Shown here one piece after another: positions 1 to 6,879 of a DNA stretch of 64,000 nucleotides (the first letter of the stretch is position 1; every line of letters begins with the position of its first letter). Source of the stretch: Clostridia bacterium. Lineage in GTDB: Bacteria > Bacillota > Clostridia > Christensenellales > CAG-138. The stretch covers positions 16,881 through 80,880 of the forward strand of contig JAUNJX010000005.1 of NCBI GenBank assembly GCA_030533005.1, written 5' to 3'. The notes beneath the pieces are model-generated. The model did not search any database. It had not been told where the DNA came from and worked only from the letters and a program-made list of their open reading frames with translations. The translations under genes and the position numbers were made by a program.

Positions 1-26
1 CGGCGGCGCTGCTGTCGGCTATGGAA

Positions 27-839
27 TTATAGCTGCTCGCTCAGGCTTAAGAATTGCTCCGGCGCAAGCGCTTCCGCCCGCGCAGACGGTGATATTTTGC
101 AGGCGGCAAGCGCTTTTTCTACAGGCTGTTTGCCGCTGTAGGCCTTTAGATTGTTGGCGATCGTCTTGCGGCGCATGGCAAAGCAGGTCTTGACCAGCGG
201 CGCAAGGTTCGCTTGATACGCGCGCGCGTTGCGCGACAGCGTCACCACCTCCGAATATACATCAGGCCGCGGATAATAGCTTTCCGGCGAGAGCGCAAGC
301 ACGCGCGAAGGCGTATAGTAGGCCTGCGAGAGCACCGCCATGGGGCCGTACACGCGCTCGCAGGGCTGCGCAAAAAAGCGGGCCGCCGCCTCCTGCTGCA
401 CCATGAGCGTCATGCGCCCGATGGGCAGCGCACAGGAAAGAAGCCGCATGCAGATGGGCGTCGTCACATAATAGGGCAGGTTGCCCACCACATAGATCGC
501 TTCCCCGCCAAGCGCCTGATGAAGTGCCGCCAGATCGGTTTTTAAAAAATCCTCCCGGTACAATAGCAGCGCGTCCCCAAAGCGATCGCGCAAAATGTCC
601 GCCATATGCGCGTCGATCTCCACCGCCGCGACAGCTCTTGCGCGCGCAAGCAGCCCTTCGGTAAGCGCGCCGGCGCCGGCGCCTATTTCCAGCACGCCCT
701 TGCCCTCCACAGCCGCCGCGTCCAAAATGCGGTCGATCGCGTCGGCGTCCACCAAAAAATTTTGCCCCAGCGCCTTGTTGGGCGTGAGGCTATAGGTGTT
801 GAGCATGGCCTGTAAGGCTTGAATCCGCTTGTTTTGCAT
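27..839 (-). CDS. rsmA: 16S rRNA dimethyladenosine transferase RsmA (KsgA)
   Basis: SAM-dependent methyltransferase that dimethylates two adjacent adenines in helix 45 of 16S rRNA, a late 30S maturation step. The product has the family signatures in order: ALGQNFL near the N-terminus, a GAGAGALT SAM-binding loop, and NLPYYVTTPI, the catalytic NLPY motif. About 270 residues is the normal family length. The ATG at 839 is chosen; an in-frame GTG six bases upstream (845) is possible, and neither has a strong ribosome-binding site. It follows the YabE-like gene by a few bases, so translational coupling is likely. In Bacillus yabE, rnmV and ksgA are adjacent; here no rnmV lies between. Confidence 0.95.
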   Translation of the reverse strand: MQNKRIQALQAMLNTYSLTPNKALGQNFLVDADAIDRILDAAAVEGKGVLEIGAGAGALTEGLLARARAVAAVEIDAHMADILRDRFGDALLLYREDFLKTDLAALHQALGGEAIYVVGNLPYYVTTPICMRLLSCALPIGRMTLMVQQEAAARFFAQPCERVYGPMAVLSQAYYTPSRVLALSPESYYPRPDVYSEVVTLSRNARAYQANLAPLVKTCFAMRRKTIANNLKAYSGKQPVEKALAACKISPSARAEALAPEQFLSLSEQL

Positions 840-848
840 ATGCACCCG

Positions 849-1919
849 CTATTTCATCTTGACCAATATGGTCATGTTGTATTTGGAGCCCCAGCGGCGC
901 GCCTCGCTCTCGGTATTGAACCAAAGATCGATGGCGTTGTTCTTGGGCGCAGCATAGTTGCGGAATGCGCCCGTATCCTGCGCCGTGCCGTAGCCGTAGC
1001 CCTTGATGTAGATCTGGCTTCCATAGGGAATGAGCTTGGGATTCACGGCGATACAGCCAAGCTTTGGGCGGGTGCCGGTCGCCGTGCGGCTGCCCTTGCA
1101 GTACGCCGTCACGCGATAGACCTCCATCTCGACCCAGCCGTCCTTGCCCGCCTTGGGCGCGGCCTTATAAAGACGCGTTTCCCCCTTATAGCTCGTCTGG
1201 TAATGGATCTTGGTGCCCACGCGGGTGACGCGGTCTATCGCAGGCTCCAGCACGACCTGATCCACGACCTCACGCGATACCTCCACGCCGTTTTTGGTCG
1301 TGATGCGCTGCGTGACCTGCTTGGCGCCGTTCCTGCCGTCCTGCTCCACTTCCTTTTTTTCCGTGTACCATGAACTGTCCTTGATGGTCACATCTTGAAA
1401 ATACAGCGTTTTATTGGAGGAGGTATACTTTTCCTCCACGCTGGTATGCGTGATGCGCATGCCGGGCGCAACGTCCGTAAAGGCAAGGTGAGAAAGCTCG
1501 TCATCCACATCGTAATGCACCTGCGCCTGACCGAGCGCTTCGCCCACCGTGCCGTCGGCCATATGCAGCACCTGTACCTCGCCGCCCGACGCTACCGCCA
1601 CGGGGAAAGCCCGCGTGATCTCAATGCTGTCGCCTTCCTGTAAAAGCGTATCCGGTGCGGGCGCAATCACGTCCTCCCGGTTCGTCCGGACGTCGGCCTG
1701 CACCAGCAGATCCTCCACCGTGCAGGGCATGACGCAAAGCTTTGTGACACGGCCGCCGTCATTGAGGGTGACGTTGATGCGCCCGTCGGGCTGCAGCAGC
1801 GTAAAGACGCACCAACAGATCGAGGCGGACGCGAGCACACCCAGCGCCAGCATTACGATCCATTCATGATCCCGTATGAAATTTCGTTGCCCCAAGGGGC
1901 GCAGCTTGATCACTTCCAT
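849..1919 (-). CDS. YabE-like G5/3D domain cell-wall protein
   Basis: Membrane-anchored, wall-associated protein of the YabE/Rpf-like group, probably acting on peptidoglycan. An N-terminal transmembrane segment lies at about residues 17-40. Two DUF348-like repeats follow at about 50-165, then a G5-like region ending near 265, then a C-terminal 3D domain at about 270-356. The 3D domain contains the segment DTGAFRNYAAPKNNAIDLWF, whose aspartates are the family's expected catalytic residues. 356 residues is a usual length. The ATG at 1919 is set by an in-frame TAA nine bases upstream; there is no Shine-Dalgarno sequence at the normal distance, and a consensus promoter places the transcript start at or next to the ATG. 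Substrate and exact activity (lytic transglycosylase-like) are family inferences. Confidence 0.85.
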   Translation of the reverse strand: MEVIKLRPLGQRNFIRDHEWIVMLALGVLASASICWCVFTLLQPDGRINVTLNDGGRVTKLCVMPCTVEDLLVQADVRTNREDVIAPAPDTLLQEGDSIEITRAFPVAVASGGEVQVLHMADGTVGEALGQAQVHYDVDDELSHLAFTDVAPGMRITHTSVEEKYTSSNKTLYFQDVTIKDSSWYTEKKEVEQDGRNGAKQVTQRITTKNGVEVSREVVDQVVLEPAIDRVTRVGTKIHYQTSYKGETRLYKAAPKAGKDGWVEMEVYRVTAYCKGSRTATGTRPKLGCIAVNPKLIPYGSQIYIKGYGYGTAQDTGAFRNYAAPKNNAIDLWFNTESEARRWGSKYNMTILVKMK

Positions 1920-1927
1920 GTCCGTTT

Positions 1928-1956
1928 ATTTTACCGAATACCCTCCCTTATGTCAA
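1928..1956 (-). promoter_or_regulatory. Sigma-A promoter of the YabE-like gene
   Basis: Read on the minus strand: TTGACA (1951-1956), 17-base spacer, TAAAAT (1928-1933). Only eight bases separate the -10 from the ATG at 1919, so the predicted transcript start falls within about 0-3 bases of the start codon. Confidence 0.75.
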
Positions 1957-1987
1957 TGAACGTCATGTGACAAAGCCCGCGCCGCCG

Positions 1988-2016
1988 TTTACAGAAGCCG
2001 TCCGGCAAGGTATAAT
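1988..2016 (+). promoter_or_regulatory. Sigma-A promoter of the penicillin-binding protein gene
   Basis: TTTACA (1988-1993), 17-base spacer, perfect TATAAT (2011-2016). The ATG at 2026 is nine bases after the -10, leaving essentially no 5' leader and no ribosome-binding site. Confidence 0.75.
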
Positions 2017-2025
2017 AAGCTACAT

Positions 2026-4158
2026 ATGGAAGCGAAACGGGTCATCTGCATATTCTTATGTATCGTTATGCTCACAAGCGCATTGGGCGGGTGCGGCATG
2101 CGCACCTCCTCCTGCCGGGCAGTGGTGGACGACTATATTTCCTATATCCAAAACGGCGAATATGAGGCGGCCTACGATCTGCTCGCCTCGGACGTGCAGA
2201 ACCTGACCGAGACGGAAAAGGACGGCCGCATCACCAAGGCAGCCTTTGTGCAAAAGTACAAGGGCATCGCGGAGGTTTTGGAGATCACCGCCGTGGAATA
2301 CGGCAACGTGGCGCTGGAGGAAGGGGAGATCATCTCCAAGGGCAGCTGCGATATTCTCTATCATTCGGCGCTGATCGGGGATTTCACCGAGCATTGCAGC
2401 TTCATCCTCATGCGTGAGGATGGACGATGGTTCATCGAATGGACGCCCGGCATGATATTTGCGGACATGCGCTGGGGCGATACCGTGCGCAAAGCCTCCG
2501 TTCCCGCCTCCCGCGGAGAGATCATGGCGGACAGCGAGGTGCTGGCGATGACCGCGGGCACCATCACCGTCTACGCCGTGCCCTCTAAAATAGCGGACGT
2601 GGAGCTTTTTGTGGCGCAGGTCGCGCGGCTGCTGGACATGAATCCGGACAAGCTGCGCAAGGCGCTGGAAAAGGCATACAACGACATGGCCGTGCTCAAG
2701 ACCTATTATACGGACGAATTTGAGGCGTCTACGGAGCAGCAGCTCCTCTCCGTGGACGGTATCGGCGTGGATTACGGCAACTACGGCACGCAGCGCGAAT
2801 ACCCCTACGGCAGCCTGATGGCGCATATCATAGGCTATGTAGGCCCGATAGAGGAATCCCAGCTCGAGACGCTCAACGCGGCACTCACGAGCGAACAGAC
2901 CCCCTACAACACGGACTCCCTTGTAGGCCGCCTCGGCTTGGAACGGCAGTACGAATCGGCGCTTCGCGGGCAGGAGGGCAGCATCATCTATATCCGCACC
3001 GCGGGGGGCAACAACCGGCGCACGTTCTATGAAATCCCCGCAAAAAACGGCAGCGACATCAACCTGACCATCGATATCGAGCTGCAAACGGAGCTGGAGG
3101 AGCTGCTCGACCTTGCCTTATACGGCGATACCACGGCGGGCGCGGTGGTGGTGATGAACCCCGTCAGCGGCTGCATCGATGCGATCGCCTCCTATCCCTC
3201 CTATGATCTGAACCTCTTTGCGCGCGGCATCAGCAAAACCGATTATAACGCGCTGCTGGAGCAGCCCAACAAGCCGCTCATCAACCGCGTGACGCAAGGC
3301 TTATATCCCCCCGGCTCCACCATGAAGGCTTTCACGGCGGCAGCGGCGCTGGACAAAGGCGTGCTCACGCCGGACTACGCCTTTGACGACAGCCAGATCG
3401 AAAAGGATTACTGGACGCCCGAAACGTACGGCAACTGGATATGGACGCCCATCAAGCGCACGCATATCAATTACCCCATCGCGGGGCCTCTGAACATGCG
3501 CAAGGCGCTGATCCATTCGGACAACATCTACTTTGCAAACGCGGCGCTGCTGCTGGGCTGGGAGCCCTTTCGGGACTATATGGAAAATCTCGGGTTTACG
3601 GAGCCCATCCCCTTTGACATCGCCGTTGCAAAGCCGCAGCTTATCAATGAACAGACGGAGGTCAGCTATAAGATGCTGGCGGACAGCGGCTACGGACAGG
3701 GCGAGATATTGACAGCCCCCCTGCAACTCGCGGCCATGTTCAGCGCATTCGCCAACGACGGGGATATTCCCGTGCCCCGCCTGATCGAAGGCTTCTATGA
3801 GGAGGACGGCTTTTTGTATCGCGCCGTGGAGCATGAGGAAAGCGCGATCTGGAAATACGACGTCATTTCCTCCGACGCCATCATGACGCTTACGCCGATG
3901 CTGGAGGACGTGGTAGACCCCACCATCAACGGCACCGGCCGCAACCTTAAGGTGCGCGGCTGCACGGTGGCGGCAAAAACGGGCACGGCGGAGATCGGCA
4001 ACGACAAAAGCCGCGAGATATCCTGGTTCGTAGGCTATCGCACGGGTGTAGAGGAAAAGGACGAAAGGCTCGTCCTCGTCATGGCGGAGATCCCCACCGG
4101 CGATGCCGAGCTTACCTCTATCAAATTTGAAATCGCAAGGCCATTATTGGAAATGTAG
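2026..4158 (+). CDS. Class B penicillin-binding protein (D,D-transpeptidase, MecA-like N-terminus)
   Basis: Peptidoglycan transpeptidase of 710 residues. The N-terminus has a hydrophobic segment ending in LTSALGGC, a plausible lipobox, so the protein may be lipid-anchored rather than held by a transmembrane helix. Residues about 30-135 resemble the NTF2-like MecA_N domain. A PBP dimerisation-type region precedes the transpeptidase domain, which has all three catalytic motifs: STMK (nucleophile Ser431), SDN (Ser498) and KTGT (Lys651). It is transcribed divergently from the YabE-like wall protein. The MecA-like architecture is common in Clostridia and does not by itself imply methicillin resistance. 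Confidence 0.9.
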   Translation: MEAKRVICIFLCIVMLTSALGGCGMRTSSCRAVVDDYISYIQNGEYEAAYDLLASDVQNLTETEKDGRITKAAFVQKYKGIAEVLEITAVEYGNVALEEGEIISKGSCDILYHSALIGDFTEHCSFILMREDGRWFIEWTPGMIFADMRWGDTVRKASVPASRGEIMADSEVLAMTAGTITVYAVPSKIADVELFVAQVARLLDMNPDKLRKALEKAYNDMAVLKTYYTDEFEASTEQQLLSVDGIGVDYGNYGTQREYPYGSLMAHIIGYVGPIEESQLETLNAALTSEQTPYNTDSLVGRLGLERQYESALRGQEGSIIYIRTAGGNNRRTFYEIPAKNGSDINLTIDIELQTELEELLDLALYGDTTAGAVVVMNPVSGCIDAIASYPSYDLNLFARGISKTDYNALLEQPNKPLINRVTQGLYPPGSTMKAFTAAAALDKGVLTPDYAFDDSQIEKDYWTPETYGNWIWTPIKRTHINYPIAGPLNMRKALIHSDNIYFANAALLLGWEPFRDYMENLGFTEPIPFDIAVAKPQLINEQTEVSYKMLADSGYGQGEILTAPLQLAAMFSAFANDGDIPVPRLIEGFYEEDGFLYRAVEHEESAIWKYDVISSDAIMTLTPMLEDVVDPTINGTGRNLKVRGCTVAAKTGTAEIGNDKSREISWFVGYRTGVEEKDERLVLVMAEIPTGDAELTSIKFEIARPLLEM

Positions 4159-4161
4159 GCT

Positions 4162-6081
4162 TTATCGATCCGCATTGCGCTTGCTCTTGCAAGCGCCCTT
4201 TTTTGTTTCATACATGCGCACATCCGCCGCGTGGATGGCGTCCTCCAAGGAATCGTCCCGCCCTGGATGCAGCATGCAATAGCCGAAGCTTGCGCTGACG
4301 GGCTGCGGGGGATGATGGACGGCGTTATAATCCTCCAGCGCCTTGGTAAGCGCCGTAACGTAAGCCGCCGCGTACTGTTCGGTCACGTTTGCGGCGATCA
4401 CGACGAACTCGTCGCCGCCGTAGCGCATGACGACCTCGCCGTGGTGGCGCTGGCTTTTGAACGCGTCCGCAAGCGCCTTGATGCAGCGATCCCCTTCGTC
4501 ATGCCCATACAGGTCGTTGATCGCCTTTAGCCCGTTAAGATCGGAAAAGAGCAGCATAAGATCCGTCTTTTGATCGATGCTTTCATTCCACACGCGGCCG
4601 CCGTACTTTTTAAAGCCCGCCCGGTTGTATACGCCGGTGAGCGCGTCATAGCACCACATGCTGTCAAGCTTTACGATCATGGCCTGCATGAGCTGCTGTT
4701 TTTTGATGGTTTCAATGGCGTTGCCGATGTCCGTCATGACGGTATAGAACATCTCGCTGTCCAGCTGCAGCGCGCTGTTGCCGCAGATGCAATAGCCATA
4801 GAGATGATCGGCAAAATGGATCGGCGCAAACACATAATAGCCCGCTTTTTGCTTTTCGCGGATATAGGACAGAAACGCGTTCATATCCATAGCCGCGGGC
4901 TCTAAAAACACGCCGTTATCGTAGCCCAGCAGCAGCGACGCTTTTTCGTTGCGGCAGTTTTTCGCAATGCTGCTGTCGTAGGTCATGGTTCGCTCCAGCG
5001 TGTCCATCTCCCGCTCCGTAAGCACACGGTCGAACACGAACAGGTGGAAGGTATCGCAGGCAAGATCCGGCACATACATCTTGAGCACGTCCTTAAGATC
5101 CTCAAAGCACTCCACCATGGTAAGGCCGTGCGCCATGTGCTCGGTGAGGCGCTCCAAACGCTCCGTCTTGTCCAAATTTTGAAAATAGAGTTTTCTAAAA
5201 AGCTCCTCCTGCACGGGCTGGCTGTTGCGGCACCCGCAGCTTTCCCTGAACACGGACGCCGTTTTGATATAGATGGGCACATCGATATCCGCGTCCTCAA
5301 GCTTGCCCAATATCGCCTGACACGCCATGTAGCCCGAAAGCTGCGGCATGCGGGCTACGGAGGTCAAGGCCGGCACATGATACATGCCCTCGGTATCGTC
5401 GTCAAAGCCGGTGATGGCAATATCCTCCGGCACCCGTATGCCCTCGCGGGTCAAACGGTTATACGCGCCCAGCGCGTTTTTGTCGCTGGAGCAGATGATC
5501 GCCGTGGGCATGGGCAGATCGGAGGCCATAAACGCCCCGACGGCCGCCTCGCCGTTGAGCTTGCTCCATTCGCCCCAATAGACCCGCGCGGGTTCATAGG
5601 GGATGCCGTTTTCCTCCAGCGCCTCCCGATAGGCTGCAAAGCGCGCCTCCGCCTCGGTATTGTCCCGCACGCCCGCGATATAGTTGATGCGCCTGTGCCC
5701 ATGCACCTGTATCATGTGCAGCACAAGCTCCTTCATAGCCGCCTTGTTGTCGATCAGCACGTTATGCATGCCATGCGTCATGCGCTCAAGGCTCACCGCT
5801 GGCACGCCGGATTCCTTGACGCGGCGTTGGATTTCCATCGTCACATCGTCCGTCCAGATGGTGGAGCTTGCCACGATCACGCCGTCATATTGCGAAAAAT
5901 CAGGCAGGTCGAACACCATGTATTCGCCCACCGTCGTTTTGTTGGACACGTTATATTGCATCTTACAGGTATAGATCACCACATTGCAGTCGTTTTCCGC
6001 GGCGCACTCCAATATGCCCGCGATCACCTGATGCGCGTGCGTCTCCGCGATAAAAGTAGACAATACCGCTATGTTTTTCAC
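4162..6081 (-). CDS. Periplasmic-binding-protein-like sensor fused to GGDEF diguanylate cyclase
   Basis: Predicted to make cyclic di-GMP in response to a small ligand. Residues about 1-290 resemble the LacI/Peripla_BP ligand-binding fold (starting VKNIAVLSTF, later ITGFDDD), without the DNA-binding helix-turn-helix and without a signal peptide, so the sensor is probably cytoplasmic. A linker of about 170 residues with a GAF-like look follows. The C-terminal domain carries an intact RYGGDEF active-site loop near residue 555. The upstream RxxD inhibitory site is not present (the aligned residues are HHGE), so product inhibition may be absent. The GTG start at 6081 is chosen because CCTCC on the plus strand (6089-6093) gives a GGAGG seven bases upstream; the longer frame from 6126 lacks such a site. 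It is convergent with the PBP gene, three bases away. Confidence 0.85.
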   Translation of the reverse strand: MKNIAVLSTFIAETHAHQVIAGILECAAENDCNVVIYTCKMQYNVSNKTTVGEYMVFDLPDFSQYDGVIVASSTIWTDDVTMEIQRRVKESGVPAVSLERMTHGMHNVLIDNKAAMKELVLHMIQVHGHRRINYIAGVRDNTEAEARFAAYREALEENGIPYEPARVYWGEWSKLNGEAAVGAFMASDLPMPTAIICSSDKNALGAYNRLTREGIRVPEDIAITGFDDDTEGMYHVPALTSVARMPQLSGYMACQAILGKLEDADIDVPIYIKTASVFRESCGCRNSQPVQEELFRKLYFQNLDKTERLERLTEHMAHGLTMVECFEDLKDVLKMYVPDLACDTFHLFVFDRVLTEREMDTLERTMTYDSSIAKNCRNEKASLLLGYDNGVFLEPAAMDMNAFLSYIREKQKAGYYVFAPIHFADHLYGYCICGNSALQLDSEMFYTVMTDIGNAIETIKKQQLMQAMIVKLDSMWCYDALTGVYNRAGFKKYGGRVWNESIDQKTDLMLLFSDLNGLKAINDLYGHDEGDRCIKALADAFKSQRHHGEVVMRYGGDEFVVIAANVTEQYAAAYVTALTKALEDYNAVHHPPQPVSASFGYCMLHPGRDDSLEDAIHAADVRMYETKKGACKSKRNADR

Positions 6082-6140
6082 CCAATAGCCTCCGACGGTC
6101 AGATGTGAGCCTGATACGCAGTACAAAATGCACTAAGTGT

Positions 6141-6169
6141 ATTTTATATCAAAATATCACAGAACGCAA
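6141..6169 (-). promoter_or_regulatory. Promoter of the GGDEF gene
   Basis: Minus strand: TTGCGT (6164-6169), 17-base spacer, TAAAAT (6141-6146). The -35 lies in a tandem direct repeat of GAACGCAACC (plus strand 6162-6171 and 6173-6182). Confidence 0.5.
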
Positions 6170-6182
6170 CCGGAACGCAACC
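6162..6182. repeat. Tandem direct repeat of GAACGCAACC
   Basis: Two exact 10-base copies with an 11-base period, about one helical turn, overlapping the -35 of the GGDEF gene. Could be an activator or repressor site. Confidence 0.6.
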
Positions 6183-6198
6183 GCTTCATCAGAAATGC

Positions 6199-6558
6199 TC
6201 AACATCCGTGACCGCCGCATCCGTAGCGCCGGCAATGCGCCGGTTCACACTGGGCATGGCGTTCCTCACAAAGCCGATAATCGCCGCCGCCGATGCGCAG
6301 CCGCCCGCCGCCGGTAAGATAATCCGCCAGCTTTTTTCTGGCGCTGTTGTAAATGATCTGCACCGTCGGGCGCGACACGCCCATGTGCGCGGCGCACTCC
6401 TCCTGCGTCATATCCGCCTTGTCGATCAGGCGAATGACCTCATATTCCTCCACGGTCATGACTTGGGAGGGAACGGTCGCGCCCGGCGCGCCATAGGTCA
6501 AAAATTCGTTGATGGGCGGCAGCGCGCACACGTTTTTCCATTTTCTCGGTCTTGCCAT
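6199..6558 (-). CDS. DUF134 family helix-turn-helix protein
   Basis: Predicted DNA-binding protein of 119 residues. It begins MARPRKWKNVC, typical of DUF134 (UPF0251). The central stretch EEYEVIRLIDKADMTQEECAAHMGVSRPTVQIIYNSARKK is a sigma-70 region 4-like helix-turn-helix. The C-terminal tail is rich in Cys and His (CEERHAQCEPAHCRRYGCGGHGC), suggesting metal or Fe-S binding. GGAG lies six bases before the ATG. Family members often neighbour Fe-S or NifB-like genes; none is visible here. The promoter contains inverted repeats that could serve for autoregulation. No defined target is known to me. Confidence 0.85.
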   Translation of the reverse strand: MARPRKWKNVCALPPINEFLTYGAPGATVPSQVMTVEEYEVIRLIDKADMTQEECAAHMGVSRPTVQIIYNSARKKLADYLTGGGRLRIGGGDYRLCEERHAQCEPAHCRRYGCGGHGC

Positions 6559-6596
6559 GCTTTACTCCATATTGCGGCCATGCGGCCTTCATTAAA

Positions 6597-6651
6597 TAGC
6601 ATATGCTAATTATTACCGATTCATCATACCCTCATTATTAGCATAAGTCAA
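6597..6651 (-). promoter_or_regulatory. Promoter and inverted-repeat operator of the DUF134 gene
   Basis: Minus strand: TTGACT (6646-6651), 17-base spacer, TATGAT (6623-6628). A 9-base inverted repeat brackets the -10: TATGCTAAT at 6602-6610 and ATTAGCATA at 6637-6645 on the plus strand. The downstream half is part of a perfect 12-base palindrome, TAGCATATGCTA (6597-6608). Confidence 0.65.
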
Positions 6652-6734
6652 TAACTAATTCCCATTCCTCGCCGTCTTTCTTTTATTTTCATTTTCCCTC
6701 TTTTTTGCCATGCAAATATGTTGAATAGTTTCCA

Positions 6735-6763
6735 TTGACTATCGACACTACATATAGTAATAT
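6735..6763 (+). promoter_or_regulatory. Promoter of nrdDG
   Basis: TTGACT (6735-6740), 17-base spacer, TAATAT (6758-6763), about 115 bases before the nrdD ATG. The rest of the 6559-6879 gap holds the DUF134 promoter and the two NrdR-like boxes; I see no gene in it. Confidence 0.55.
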
Positions 6764-6792
6764 ATCTTTACATCCCATACAACATATGGACG
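6745..6792 (+). promoter_or_regulatory. Pair of NrdR-like boxes upstream of nrdDG
   Basis: The consensus from family knowledge is acaCwAtATaTwGtgt. Box 1 (6745-6760, ACACTACATATAGTAA) matches at about 13 of 16 positions and overlaps the spacer and -10. Box 2 (6777-6792) is weaker, about 10 of 16. The boxes start 32 bases apart, about three helical turns, the usual arrangement for NrdR. Confidence 0.55.
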
Positions 6793-6879
6793 CGCAAACA
6801 GGACGCCGGCCTTTGCCCACGGACATGACGGGGCGACCCGCAAACCACAAATATCATCACAATTGAAGGAGAAAGCCGT

